From positions 1 to 64,000 of the forward strand of contig CAMCFT010000020.1 in the NCBI GenBank assembly GCA_945874225.1: 64,000 nt of DNA, read 5' to 3'. The notes beneath the pieces were generated by a model. The model was not told the origin of the DNA. It saw only the letters and a list, made by a program, of their open reading frames with translations, and ran no database searches. This stretch comes from Flavobacterium psychrophilum. Lineage in GTDB: Bacteria; Bacteroidota; Bacteroidia; Flavobacteriales; Flavobacteriaceae. Below are positions 44,473 to 54,563 of this stretch, piece after piece. Both the position numbers and the translations under genes were made by a program. Each line of letters begins with the position of its first letter. The first letter of the stretch is position 1.

Positions 44473-45426
44473 ATGGAATATTTAGATTTTGAGCTTCCAA
44501 TAAAAGAACTTGAAGACCAGCTGGATAAATGCCTAGTTATAGGACAGGAATCAGAAGTTGATGTTACAAATACTTGTAAACAAATCAGCAAAAAACTCGA
44601 AGAAACCAAAAGACATATTTATAAAAATCTTACCGCTTGGCAACGAGTTCAATTGTCAAGACACCCTAATAGACCATACACTTTAGATCATGTAAAGGCA
44701 CTTTGTGGCGACACTTTTCTGGAACTTCACGGAGACAGAGGATTTAAAGACGACAAAGCAATGATTGGCGGATTAGGAAAAATTTGCGGACAATCGTTTA
44801 TGATAATTGGTCAGCAAAAAGGATACAATACTAAAACACGTCAATATAGAAATTTTGGGATGGCAAATCCTGAAGGCTATCGTAAAGCTTTGAGATTGAT
44901 GAAAATGGCAGAGAAATTTGGTATTCCGGTTTTATCTTTGATAGACACACCAGGAGCTTTTCCTGGAATTGAAGCAGAAGAACGCGGACAAGGAGAAGCA
45001 ATTGCCAGAAACATAATCGAGATGGTTCGTCTAAAAGTGCCAATTATTGTTGTCATTGTTGGTGAAGGCGCTTCTGGCGGGGCCTTAGGAATAGGAGTAG
45101 GAGATAAAGTATATATGATGGAAAATACTTGGTATTCTGTTATTTCTCCAGAATCTTGTTCTTCTATTCTTTGGAAAAGTTGGGATTATAAAGAACAAGC
45201 GGCCGAAGCCTTAAAACTGACTTCAGCTGATATGAAAAAACAAAAATTAGTTGATGATATAATCCCAGAACCTCTGGGAGGAGCACATTTTGACAGAGAA
45301 ACTGCCTTCAAAACAGTGGAGCAATATATTATGAAAGGATTCAATGAATTGAAAGACTTATCAACACAAGAATTAGTCGCCCAAAGGATGGATAAATACT
45401 GTAAAATGGGAGAATTCAAAGAGTAA
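44473..45426 (+). CDS. accA: Acetyl-CoA carboxylase carboxyltransferase subunit alpha
   Basis: Transfers the carboxyl group from biotin to acetyl-CoA to give malonyl-CoA, with AccD. The 317-aa protein has the N-terminal helical region ([15 protein letters not shown]), [69 protein letters not shown] and the oxyanion-hole stretch [15 protein letters not shown]. accD is not in the window. A strong terminator follows. Confidence 0.97.
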   Translation: MEYLDFELPIKELEDQLDKCLVIGQESEVDVTNTCKQISKKLEETKRHIYKNLTAWQRVQLSRHPNRPYTLDHVKALCGDTFLELHGDRGFKDDKAMIGGLGKICGQSFMIIGQQKGYNTKTRQYRNFGMANPEGYRKALRLMKMAEKFGIPVLSLIDTPGAFPGIEAEERGQGEAIARNIIEMVRLKVPIIVVIVGEGASGGALGIGVGDKVYMMENTWYSVISPESCSSILWKSWDYKEQAAEALKLTSADMKKQKLVDDIIPEPLGGAHFDRETAFKTVEQYIMKGFNELKDLSTQELVAQRMDKYCKMGEFKE

Positions 45427-45446
45427 AATCCTACAAAACAATAAAT

Positions 45447-45480
45447 AATCCGAAGCCTTATCGTTTCGGATTTTTTTTGG
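45447..45480 (+). terminator. Rho-independent terminator after accA
   Basis: aatccgaa (45447-45454) pairs with ttcggatt (45465-45472), followed by a run of eight T. Confidence 0.9.
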
Positions 45481-45566
45481 CTTATTAACAAAAAATGATT
45501 GTTTATTAACAATTATTTGTAATAACTCAATAGTAATAACTTTTTAATTTTCGTTACTTTCGCTCT

Positions 45567-47111
45567 ATGGAAAACGTCAGGAATATAAACCCAATTAAAA
45601 CAGAAAGAACAAACATCATAAGCCTGGAAAAAGGCAAACTACCTCCACAAGTTATCGACTTAGAAGAGGCTGTACTTGGTGCGATGATGATTGATAAAAA
45701 AGGAGTTGATGAGGTAATTGACATTTTACAACCAGATGCTTTTTATAAAGAAGGACACAAATATATTTTTGAAGCTATTGTTCAGTTGTTTACAGATACA
45801 CAGCCTATTGACTTATTAACAGTTTCGGCTCAGTTGCGAAAAAATGCAAAATTAGACTTGGCAGGAGGTGATTTTTATCTTATTCAGCTAACTCAGAAAA
45901 TTTCTTCTTCTGCTCATATTGAATTTCACTCCAGAATCATTCTTCAAAAATATATTCAGCGTAGTTTAATCCGAATTTCTACAGATATTATTGAAGAATC
46001 CTATGATGAAACGACTGATGTTTTTGATTTATTAGACAAAGCCGAATCTAAGCTATATGAAGTAACACAAGGGAATATAAAACGTAGTTCTGAAACAGCC
46101 CAAAGTTTAGTATTGCAGGCCAAAAAAAGAATTGAAGAAATTGCCAAACAAGAAGGATTGAGTGGTGTAGCCACTGGGTTTGATAAATTAGATAAAATCA
46201 CTTCTGGTTGGCAGCCAAGTGACTTGATTATTATTGCAGCTCGTCCAGGGATGGGAAAAACTGCGTTTGTATTATCCATGGCACGGAATATCGCAATTGA
46301 TTTTGGTCATCCTGTAGCCTTGTTTTCCCTTGAGATGTCCTCAGTACAATTAATTACAAGACTTATTTCTTCAGAAACAGGTTTATCCTCAGAAAAATTA
46401 CGAACCGGAAAATTAGAAAAACACGAATGGGAACAATTAAGTGTGAAAGTAAAAAACTTGGAAAAAGCCCCACTGTTTATTGATGATTCGCCTTCTCTTT
46501 CAATTTTTGATTTAAGAGCAAAAGCAAGACGTTTGGCCTCGCAACATGGAATAAAAATCATCATTGTCGATTATTTGCAATTGATGACTGCCGGTGGAAA
46601 CGGAAAAGGGGGAGGAAATAGAGAACAAGAAATTTCAACAATTTCAAGAAACTTAAAGGCATTAGCCAAAGAATTAGCGATTCCGGTAATTGCTTTATCC
46701 CAATTATCTCGTGCGGTTGAAACCCGTGGATCTAGCAAAAGACCTTTACTGTCTGACCTTCGGGAATCAGGAGCGATAGAACAAGATGCTGATATTGTAT
46801 CGTTTATCTACAGGCCAGAATATTATAAAATTGACGAATGGGATGATGATGAGCAAACACCATCAGCAGGTCAAGCCGAATTTATCATTGCGAAACACCG
46901 TAATGGTTCACTTGAAAACGTTCGATTGAAATTTATTGGGCATTTGGGTAAATTTGAGAATCTCGAAGATTACAGCGGAAGTTATGACGATTTGCCATCC
47001 AAAATGAATCACGATGACAATCCGTTCCAAACCAAAAATCTTCCATCGGCAAATGAAGCCTTCGGTAGTAATTTGAATGAAGAAGAAGATGATGACGAGA
47101 TGCCTTTCTAA
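45567..47111 (+). CDS. dnaB: Replicative DNA helicase DnaB
   Basis: The 514-aa hexameric fork helicase. The N-terminal domain (about 25-130: GKLPPQVIDLEEAVLGAMMI) is joined to a RecA-type motor: ARPGMGKTAFVLSMARNIA (Walker A), FSLEMSSVQLITRLIS, IIIVDYLQLMTAGG (Walker B) and LSQLSRAVETRGSSKRPLLS. The acidic tail EEEDDDEMPF is typical of Bacteroidetes DnaB. No intein or insertion. It has its own terminators on both sides. Confidence 0.97.
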   Translation: MENVRNINPIKTERTNIISLEKGKLPPQVIDLEEAVLGAMMIDKKGVDEVIDILQPDAFYKEGHKYIFEAIVQLFTDTQPIDLLTVSAQLRKNAKLDLAGGDFYLIQLTQKISSSAHIEFHSRIILQKYIQRSLIRISTDIIEESYDETTDVFDLLDKAESKLYEVTQGNIKRSSETAQSLVLQAKKRIEEIAKQEGLSGVATGFDKLDKITSGWQPSDLIIIAARPGMGKTAFVLSMARNIAIDFGHPVALFSLEMSSVQLITRLISSETGLSSEKLRTGKLEKHEWEQLSVKVKNLEKAPLFIDDSPSLSIFDLRAKARRLASQHGIKIIIVDYLQLMTAGGNGKGGGNREQEISTISRNLKALAKELAIPVIALSQLSRAVETRGSSKRPLLSDLRESGAIEQDADIVSFIYRPEYYKIDEWDDDEQTPSAGQAEFIIAKHRNGSLENVRLKFIGHLGKFENLEDYSGSYDDLPSKMNHDDNPFQTKNLPSANEAFGSNLNEEEDDDEMPF

Positions 47112-47122
47112 AATATAAATTT

Positions 47123-47147
47123 AAAATTCGCTTTTAGCGAATTTTTT
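47123..47147 (+). terminator. Rho-independent terminator after dnaB
   Basis: aaaattcgct (47123-47132) and agcgaatttt (47136-47145) form a 10-bp stem with a 3-nt loop, ending in T residues. Confidence 0.85.
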
Positions 47148-47173
47148 CATCCTTTTAGTCAAATATAAACTAG

Positions 47174-47181
47174 TATATTTG
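47174..47181 (+). promoter_or_regulatory. Predicted -7 promoter element of the secreted 421-aa protein gene
   Basis: TATATTTG exactly matches TAnnTTTG. It overlaps the TTG that opens the longest ORF (47179), so translation more likely starts at the ATG at 47200. Confidence 0.6.
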
Positions 47182-47199
47182 ATATATAAAATCTTCAAA

Positions 47200-48465
47200 A
47201 TGGCTTCGAAAAAGGTATTCTTTATCATTCTAATTCTGATTTCTTTTTCAGCAAAAGCTTCTTTCATTTTGTTGCCAATGGATGAAACCACACAACAAAA
47301 CCATCTTAAAGCATATGGAATAACCTATTGGTGTATCGAAAAAAAATACAAAGCCAGTTGGTTGCTCAATTATCGTGGAGGTTCCTTTTTATTTCCCGAT
47401 GCTCCTGAAATTCGTAAAGAATGTCAAATTCGAGGCGTGAGTTTTGAAGTGTTGAGCGATACAGAAACCAATCAAATTCTCGAATTAATATCCAGTCCTT
47501 CCCAAAATATGGAAGCTGTTGTACTCGAAAAAGCACCTAAAGTTGCAGTCTATACACCTAAAGGCAAACAGCCTTGGGACGATGCCGTAACCCTTGTTTT
47601 GACTTATGCCGAAATCCCGTTTACGCCCATTTATGACGAAGAAGTTTTAAGCGACCAACTCATACTTTACGATTGGTTGCATTTGCATCACGAAGATTTT
47701 ACAGGACAATATGGAAAATTTTTTGGCTCCAACAGGAATTCACCTTGGTATATCGAACAAAAGAAAGAGGCCGAAGCTTTGGCAATAAAATTGGGTTACC
47801 AAAAAGTTTCAGAAGAAAAATTGGCTATAACCAAAAAAATCAGGGATTTCGTTATTGGTGGAGGATTTATGTTTGCCATGTGTTCTGCAACAGATAGTTT
47901 TGATATCGCTTTGTCTGCAGATGGAGTTGATATTTGCGAATCGATGTTTGATGGCGATGCAAGTGAGCCCAATTATCAGTCCAAAATAAATTATGCCAAT
48001 GCATTCGCATTTAAAGATTTTATTTTAGATAGAAAACCAGAACATTATGAATTCTCAAATATTGATATGACCGAAAAAAGAATGATGATTCCAATGGAGA
48101 GAGACTATTTTACCCTGATGGAATTTTCGGCAAAATGGGACCCAATTCCTTCTATGTTATGTCAAAATCACACCCAATTGATTAAAGGGTTTATGGGACA
48201 AACAACAGCTTTTGATCCAACGCTTATAAAATCAAATGTATTGATTATGGGAACTTGCGAACTCAATGGAGAAGCTCGTTACATTCACGGCGAAAAAGGC
48301 AAAGGAATGTATACTTTATATGGCGGACACGATCCGGAAGATTATCAGCATAGAGTAGGTGATCCGGTAACCGTTCTTGATTTACATCCCAATTCTCCGG
48401 GTTATCGTTTGATTTTGAACAATGTTTTATTTCCTGCAGCGAAAAAGAAAAAACAGAAAACTTAG
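47200..48465 (+). CDS. Secreted protein of unknown function (periplasmic)
   Basis: A 421-aa protein with a signal peptide (KKVFFIILILISFSAKASF). Motifs include LLPMDETTQQNHLKAYGITY, WLLNYRGGSFLFP, FVIGGGFMFAMCSATDSFDI and VLIMGTCELNGEARYIHGEK. I recall close Flavobacterium homologues being labelled asparagine synthetase B, but I see neither the N-terminal Cys2 glutaminase nor a SGGLDS PP-loop, so that name is not supported. Function unknown. The start at 47200 is preferred because of the promoter position. A bidirectional terminator separates it from the convergent dipeptidyl peptidase gene. Confidence 0.8.
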   Translation: MASKKVFFIILILISFSAKASFILLPMDETTQQNHLKAYGITYWCIEKKYKASWLLNYRGGSFLFPDAPEIRKECQIRGVSFEVLSDTETNQILELISSPSQNMEAVVLEKAPKVAVYTPKGKQPWDDAVTLVLTYAEIPFTPIYDEEVLSDQLILYDWLHLHHEDFTGQYGKFFGSNRNSPWYIEQKKEAEALAIKLGYQKVSEEKLAITKKIRDFVIGGGFMFAMCSATDSFDIALSADGVDICESMFDGDASEPNYQSKINYANAFAFKDFILDRKPEHYEFSNIDMTEKRMMIPMERDYFTLMEFSAKWDPIPSMLCQNHTQLIKGFMGQTTAFDPTLIKSNVLIMGTCELNGEARYIHGEKGKGMYTLYGGHDPEDYQHRVGDPVTVLDLHPNSPGYRLILNNVLFPAAKKKKQKT

Positions 48466-48482
48466 TCATTTACAAAACAAAA

Positions 48483-48526
48483 AAACACCTCTAAGATTTT
48501 TTAAAACCTTTGAGGTGTTTTTTTTT
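48483..48526. terminator. Bidirectional terminator between convergent genes
   Basis: aaacacctc (48483-48491) pairs with gaggtgttt (48512-48520); T run on the plus side and A run on the other, fitting termination from both directions. Confidence 0.85.
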
Positions 48527-48536
48527 ATCCAAAAAT

Positions 48537-50669
48537 CTACTTATTATTTTCTATAACATAATTCAAAACCTTTGTCATTAAATGTACACGGTCTTTGCCT
48601 GTGACATTATGTTTGTGCATTGGGTAAGCAAAAAAGTCTACTTGTTTTTCAGCTTCAATAAACTTTTTGAGTAAGGCAAAATTGTTTTGCATTACGACGG
48701 TGTCATCGCTGGTTCCGTGAATTAAAAGCAATTTCCCCTTCAAATTATTTACGTAATTCAAGGTGCTGGATTCGTCAAAACCTTTTTGATTTTCGGCTGG
48801 TGTGTCCATATATCGTTCGCCGTACATCACTTCATAATATTTCCAATCGGTTACTGGTCCGCCGGCAACGCCCACTTTGAAAACATCTGGTTTTCGCAAC
48901 ATAATAGAGGTAGTCATAAATCCACCAAAACTCCAGCCGTGAATAGCCAAGCGATTTCCATCAACATATGGCAGGGATTTCAAATAATCAACGCCTTTCA
49001 TTTGGTCATCGATTTCGTTTACACCCAACCTTCCGTGTATCACGCTTTCGAACGCAAAACCACGATTGTCAGAACCGCGATTGTCAATAGTGAAAACTAA
49101 ATAACCTTGTTCCGCCATCCAATACATCCAAAGATTGGCACCATCTAAATAGGAATTGGTAATCATTTGAGCGTGTGGTCCACCATAAAGATAAACCAAA
49201 ACTGGATATTTTTTGGTTGGGTCAAAGTTGCTTGGTTTGATTAATCGGGTATACAAATCAGTTGTTCCGTCAGCTGATTTTATGGTATTGATATCGGCAG
49301 TTCCCATTTGATAATCAGCATATTTATTGTCGCTCACTAAGAGGGTCTTTGCCTTTAGTTTTTGGTTATACAGTAATGATTTTGATGGGGTTGAATGATT
49401 GGAATACTCATCAAAAAACCAATTCCCGTCTTTACTTATGGTTACAGTGTGTGTACCTTGGTCTTTGGTAATCAAAGTTTGTTTTCCTTTCAAATCCACT
49501 TTATAAACCAACATATTCGTTGGATTTTCACCAGTCGATTTGAAATAAATTTCTGTTCCTGCCGCATTACTTCCTATGATTTCTCTAACGGGAAATTTAT
49601 TATTAGTCAATTGTTTGATTAATTTTCCCTCAATGGTATAATAATACAAGTTATTGAAACCCTCTTTTTCACTTATCCAAACTAAATTGTTGGACTTGTT
49701 ACTTGGGAAAAAAGCATCGTGTTCTGGTTCTACCCATTTTTCGTTTTTCTCATTGAGAATAGTTCTCACAAAAGTTCCGGTTTGCGCATCATAAACATTC
49801 AGGGACATATCATTTTGACCTCGGTTTAGTTCAGCAATCAAAACATATTTTTCGTCTGGTGTCCAGGAAAGATTGGTTAAATAATCATCTTGATTTCCTC
49901 TTGGCGAAATGTAAACCGTTTTTTGGCTTGCCAGATTGTAAATTCCTACTCTTGGTTTTTCACTTTTTTGACCAATCATTGGGTATTTTATGCTGACTAA
50001 CTTCCCAGGAGTTTCAGTGATATCAAGCAAAGGATAATCAGCAACATCAGTTTGATCTTTTTGGTAGAAAGCTAAAAAGTTCGATTTTGGTGACCAAAAA
50101 ATTCCATTACTGATTCCAAATTCACTTCTGGCAAAAAATTCCCCAGAAACAATGGCTTCATTGGTTTCATTGGTAACAGTGATTTTTTCCTTGTTTTTAT
50201 TTAGAAAATACAAATTGTTTTTCTCAGTAAAAGCCAGGTTTTGTTTGGCGGAATCAAAAGTTTGGTTTTCTGCTGTTTTTGAAGTTTCCTGAATTTTTGT
50301 TCCGGATTTGGTAGCTAATGAATACTTGAAGAATTTTGTTCCTTCGGTTACTAAAATTGTGTTGGTATCAATCCATAGAATACCGGAAAGGGTTTTAAGA
50401 TTTGTGCTTAAAGATTTGTTGATTTCGTCCAATGTAAGCAAAGGTATGGTTTTGTTGTCGGTCGCGTTTGCGGACACCATTTTGGTCATCTTATCAGTAT
50501 AATACACATAATTATTAGTGTTTGGAATCCACTGAAAACCAGATAATTTATCGGATCTAAATCCTCGGTTTTGTTCTAAAACACCTTGTTCGAGAGTTAT
50601 TTTTTTGGTTTGACCAAAGGAGGAAATAGCAATAATGCAACTTAAGGCCAGAATAGAAATTTTGTTCAT
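48537..50669 (-). CDS. Dipeptidyl peptidase IV (S9 family)
   Basis: A 710-aa secreted serine exopeptidase that removes Xaa-Pro dipeptides. A signal peptide (ILALSCIIAISSFGQ) precedes an eight-bladed beta-propeller (about 40-450) and an alpha/beta-hydrolase domain. The catalytic serine is Ser580 in HGWSFGGFMTTS, the Asp is in IHGTSDDTVVMQ (about 655-656) and the His is about 687 in PMHKHNVTG. It probably works in the periplasm on peptides from protein breakdown. It sits 101 nt downstream of the cyanophycin synthetase gene on the same strand. Confidence 0.94.
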   Translation of the reverse strand: MNKISILALSCIIAISSFGQTKKITLEQGVLEQNRGFRSDKLSGFQWIPNTNNYVYYTDKMTKMVSANATDNKTIPLLTLDEINKSLSTNLKTLSGILWIDTNTILVTEGTKFFKYSLATKSGTKIQETSKTAENQTFDSAKQNLAFTEKNNLYFLNKNKEKITVTNETNEAIVSGEFFARSEFGISNGIFWSPKSNFLAFYQKDQTDVADYPLLDITETPGKLVSIKYPMIGQKSEKPRVGIYNLASQKTVYISPRGNQDDYLTNLSWTPDEKYVLIAELNRGQNDMSLNVYDAQTGTFVRTILNEKNEKWVEPEHDAFFPSNKSNNLVWISEKEGFNNLYYYTIEGKLIKQLTNNKFPVREIIGSNAAGTEIYFKSTGENPTNMLVYKVDLKGKQTLITKDQGTHTVTISKDGNWFFDEYSNHSTPSKSLLYNQKLKAKTLLVSDNKYADYQMGTADINTIKSADGTTDLYTRLIKPSNFDPTKKYPVLVYLYGGPHAQMITNSYLDGANLWMYWMAEQGYLVFTIDNRGSDNRGFAFESVIHGRLGVNEIDDQMKGVDYLKSLPYVDGNRLAIHGWSFGGFMTTSIMLRKPDVFKVGVAGGPVTDWKYYEVMYGERYMDTPAENQKGFDESSTLNYVNNLKGKLLLIHGTSDDTVVMQNNFALLKKFIEAEKQVDFFAYPMHKHNVTGKDRVHLMTKVLNYVIENNK

Positions 50670-50770
50670 AAAAGCAGATTTTTAAATGTGGGATAAAAGT
50701 ACAAAAAGGATGATAATTACAGACTTTTATCAATCTATAATTATCATCCTTTGGCATTATAAAAGGAAAA

Positions 50771-53395
50771 TTAGACTAAACCCTGCTCATTTTCTTTATC
50801 CAAATATTCCTGAACAATATCAATTGCATTGGTCACCACATCACTTAAAGCAGTAATAAAACTACCTTCTTCGGCACTATCAATGGCGTGTCTGATGGCT
50901 TCAGTTTCTTTTGGAATAATTTCATAAGTCACCGTTTTGCCTGAATTTTTAATTCCTTCCAGTATTAATTCAATGATTTCTTCTTCGGTTCTTCCTCTCA
51001 AATATTTTTCTTGTCGAATGATAATATGGTCAAACATTCTGGCGGCAATACTTGCACATTCTTTGATGTCTTCATCTCGGCGGTCTCCAACACCAGCGAT
51101 AATTCCAATTTTCTTCGTAGCTTCTACACTTTGTAAATACTCTTCAACACCTCTGTAACCGGAAGCATTGTGTGCAAAATCAATTAAAACCTTGAATTTT
51201 TTGAACTCGAAAATGTTCATTCGACCTGGAGTTTGCGCTGCACTTGGAATAAATGTTTGTAAGGATAAGCTAATATCTTCAGTTTTGAAACCCCATAAAT
51301 AACTGGCTAAAGTTGCTGCAAGAACGTTGGCAATCATAAATTTTGCTTTACCACCAAGAGTTAACGGAACGTGGGTGGCACGTTCGATTCGGATTTTCCA
51401 TTCGCCTTTTTTGATGGTAATATATCCGTTTTCATAAACGGCAACTGTTTTTCCTTCGGCGCATAATTTTTTAATTAACGGATTTTCTTCAGTCAAACTA
51501 AAATAGGCAACATTACAACTTAGTTCGGAGCCAATTTTTATACATTGTTCATCGTCAGCATTTAAAATTGCCCATCCGTCTTTTTTAATACTTTTTACCA
51601 CGGTACTTTTTACTCGAGCCAAATCATCAAGGGTGTGAATGTCGCTTATTCCCAAATGGTCTTCTTGAATATTCGTTATTATACCTATGTCACATCGGCT
51701 GAAGCCAAGACCAGAGCGCAAAATTCCACCACGAGCAGTTTCTAAAACAGCAAATTCTACGGTTGGATCTCTCAAAACATATTCGGCACTTATGGGACCA
51801 GTAGTATCTCCTTTTTCCATCATATGGTTTTGAATATAAATCCCATCTGATGTGGTGAAGCCTACTTTATAACCATTATTTTTTACAATATGAGCTAGAA
51901 GTCGGGTAGTGGTTGTTTTTCCATTGGTACCCGTAACCGCAATAATTGGAATGCGACAGGTTTTTCCGGGAGGATAAAGCATATCAATAACGGGAGCAGC
52001 CACATTTCTTGGCAATCCTTCAGAAGGAGCAAGGTGCATCCTGAAACCCGGAGCGGCATTGACTTCGAGAATCACACCTCCATTTTCTTTTAGTGGTTGC
52101 GTTAAGTTTTCGGCCATTATATCCACACCACAAATATCTAATCCGATGACTCTTGAAATTCTTTCTGCAAGAAATATATTTTCTGGGTGCATCATATCAG
52201 TGATATCAACAGAAGTTCCGCCAGTACTTAAATTGGCTGTCGATTTGAGATAAACTATTTCCCCATTTTTTGGAATAGTTTCCAAGGTGTAATTTAATTT
52301 ATCTAATAAATCTTCGGTATCTCGATCAACATCTATTTGAGTCAATACATTTTCGTGACCATAACCACGTCTAGGATCAAGATTTGTTTTGTCTATCAAT
52401 TCTCGAATAGTATTTAGGTCATCACCCACAACATGAGCAGGAACACGTTTTGCTGCTGCAACAAGTTTGTTGTCAATCACTAATATTCTGAAATCGAAAC
52501 CGGTAATGAATTTTTCTACTATAATACGATGGCTGTATTTTTTGGCGAAAGCCAAACCTGAAACTGCATCTTCCCAATTTGTTACATTAATAGATGCTCC
52601 TTTTCCGTGGTTCCCATCCAATGGTTTCAAGACTATAGGATAGCCAATTTTTTCTATAGTTTCAGCCAAATCTTCTTCATCAACACAAATACTTCCATTG
52701 GCAACAGGAATCGAGGCCATATCAAGCATTTTTTTGGTAAGTTCTTTGTTGCACGCCATATCTACGGCAATGCTGCTGGTTTTACAAGTTATGGTTGCTT
52801 GAAAACGCATTTGATTTACTCCATAACCCAGTTGTACTAAGGAATTAGTTCCCAATCGTATCCAAGGAATGTCTCTGTTTACAGCTTCTTCGACGATGCT
52901 TCCGGTGCTTGGTCCAAGACGAACACGTTCCCGAATTTCACGCATTTTTTGTAAATCGGTATCCAAATCATAAGGAACTCCTTTTATTAATGCTTCGGCA
53001 ATGGCAACTGCACTTTCGGCAGCAAAAAGTCCAACATTTTCTTCGGTATAACTAAAAACTACATTGTAGATTCCAGGAGTTTTGGTTTCTCTTGTTCTTC
53101 CAAAACCCGTATCCATTCCGGCCAATGTTTGGATTTCAAGGGCAATATGCTCAATTACATGACCCATCCATGTTCCTTTTTCTAATCGCATAAAAAATCC
53201 CCCTCGACAACCTTCTGAGCAGCGATGCTCAATCATTGTTGGGAACATAGCTTCTAATCTTTCTTTAAATCCATCTATTTTATTAGTAGGAAATTGTTCC
53301 ATTTCCTCCAAATCCAAACGCATTTGGATTAATTTTTTTCTTTGTATGCTCCAAATATTTGGACCACGAAGTGCTTGTATTTTTAATATTTTCAT
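50771..53395 (-). CDS. cphA: Cyanophycin synthetase CphA
   Basis: Polymerises Asp and Arg into multi-L-arginyl-poly-L-aspartate with two ATP-dependent active sites. At 874 aa it is full-length CphA1-like. An N-terminal domain (about 1-160) holds HVIEH at 79-83. The ATP-grasp domain, which adds Asp, includes YPIVLKPLDGNHGKGASINV and GGVILEVNAAPGFRMHLAPS. The Mur-ligase-like domain, which adds Arg, has PIIAVTGTNGKTTTTRLLAH, LETARGGILRSGLGF and LIDFAHNASGYRGVEEYL. Both sites look intact, unlike CphA2. It is divergent from cyanophycinase across 251 nt. Confidence 0.95.
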   Translation of the reverse strand: MKILKIQALRGPNIWSIQRKKLIQMRLDLEEMEQFPTNKIDGFKERLEAMFPTMIEHRCSEGCRGGFFMRLEKGTWMGHVIEHIALEIQTLAGMDTGFGRTRETKTPGIYNVVFSYTEENVGLFAAESAVAIAEALIKGVPYDLDTDLQKMREIRERVRLGPSTGSIVEEAVNRDIPWIRLGTNSLVQLGYGVNQMRFQATITCKTSSIAVDMACNKELTKKMLDMASIPVANGSICVDEEDLAETIEKIGYPIVLKPLDGNHGKGASINVTNWEDAVSGLAFAKKYSHRIIVEKFITGFDFRILVIDNKLVAAAKRVPAHVVGDDLNTIRELIDKTNLDPRRGYGHENVLTQIDVDRDTEDLLDKLNYTLETIPKNGEIVYLKSTANLSTGGTSVDITDMMHPENIFLAERISRVIGLDICGVDIMAENLTQPLKENGGVILEVNAAPGFRMHLAPSEGLPRNVAAPVIDMLYPPGKTCRIPIIAVTGTNGKTTTTRLLAHIVKNNGYKVGFTTSDGIYIQNHMMEKGDTTGPISAEYVLRDPTVEFAVLETARGGILRSGLGFSRCDIGIITNIQEDHLGISDIHTLDDLARVKSTVVKSIKKDGWAILNADDEQCIKIGSELSCNVAYFSLTEENPLIKKLCAEGKTVAVYENGYITIKKGEWKIRIERATHVPLTLGGKAKFMIANVLAATLASYLWGFKTEDISLSLQTFIPSAAQTPGRMNIFEFKKFKVLIDFAHNASGYRGVEEYLQSVEATKKIGIIAGVGDRRDEDIKECASIAARMFDHIIIRQEKYLRGRTEEEIIELILEGIKNSGKTVTYEIIPKETEAIRHAIDSAEEGSFITALSDVVTNAIDIVQEYLDKENEQGLV

Positions 53396-53646
53396 AAAAC
53401 AGAAAGTTTAGTAATAGGATAATGAATTGACAGCAATGTTGTTAAATATTCATTTTGAAAATTTCAATAAAGATGTTTGGGTTTTTTATCAAAAAAAAAA
53501 TGAATATAATTCAACTAAGTTAGATTTTTAAAGTTTGTTATCAAAATTTATCGGGTTTATAATTATGAACTTTCATTGGTTATAAATTATTGGAAAAAAA
53601 TCAAGACTTCAATTGCTCCCTTTATGTTTTTAGTTATTTTTACCAA

Positions 53647-54519
53647 ATGAACATACTTGGAAAACTAATAATAATAGGTGGTGCGGTAGACAAAGGTAGT
53701 TTTACTGAAACTGATTTTGATAAAAGTGCTGCTAAGAACTTGAATTTTTTTGAAACTGGAATTTTAAAAAGGATTATAGACGAGTCAAAACACAAAGAAC
53801 TATCTCGAATTGAAGTAGTTACGACAGCCTCTAAAATCCCGAAAGAGATTGGTCCTGAATACGTTAAAGCATTAAGTTATTTGGGTGCAAATAATGTTGA
53901 TATTTTAGATATTGTTAGAAGGGAAGAGGCTACAGATCCAGAAGTTTTAGAACGATTAAAAGCTGCTGATGTGGTTATGTTTACCGGTGGCGATCAATTG
54001 CGACTGACTTCTATTCTTGGCGGAACTCCTTTTCATGATATTCTTTTGGAAAAATACAGGAATGAGGATTTTATTTACGCTGGAACTTCGGCAGGAGCTG
54101 CTGCGGCTTCCAATAATATGATTTATCAAGGTAGCAGTTCAGAAGCATTATTGAAAGGTGAAGTGAAAATCACCAGCGGTTTAGGTTTGATTGACGATGT
54201 AGTTATTGATACACATTTTGTACAGCGAGGCAGAATCGGAAGATTATTTCAGGCAGTTGTTGGTAATCCAAAAGTGCTGGGAATAGGACTTGGAGAAGAT
54301 ACTGGTTTGCTGATTACTAATGGACGACAAATGGAAGCCATAGGTTCCGGACTGGTTATTCTTGTTGATGGTCGCGAGATTAAAGACACGAATTTAACCC
54401 AAGTTGAGTTGGGACAACCCATATCGATTTCACATTTAATTACACATGTTATGAGCAAACATGACACTTTCAATTTGGATACTTATAAAATGACAATTCA
54501 ATCTTCACAATACGTTTAA
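53647..54519 (+). CDS. cphB: Cyanophycinase
   Basis: Cleaves cyanophycin to beta-Asp-Arg dipeptides; an S51-family serine exopeptidase. The 290-aa protein shows GKLIIIGGAVDKGSF, VVMFTGGDQLRL, the nucleophile Ser148 in YAGTSAGAAAASNNMI, and His190 in VVIDTHFVQRGRIGRL. It has no signal peptide, as expected for the intracellular CphB form. The ATG at 53647 is preferred over an in-frame TTG 19 codons upstream because it starts directly at the conserved MNILGKLIIIGG. It is divergent from cphA and 77 nt before the isoaspartyl dipeptidase gene. Confidence 0.95.
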   Translation: MNILGKLIIIGGAVDKGSFTETDFDKSAAKNLNFFETGILKRIIDESKHKELSRIEVVTTASKIPKEIGPEYVKALSYLGANNVDILDIVRREEATDPEVLERLKAADVVMFTGGDQLRLTSILGGTPFHDILLEKYRNEDFIYAGTSAGAAAASNNMIYQGSSSEALLKGEVKITSGLGLIDDVVIDTHFVQRGRIGRLFQAVVGNPKVLGIGLGEDTGLLITNGRQMEAIGSGLVILVDGREIKDTNLTQVELGQPISISHLITHVMSKHDTFNLDTYKMTIQSSQYV

Positions 54520-54563
54520 ATCAGATGGCAGTTTTCAGTTTTCATACGGCAGTTCCTGCCTGA

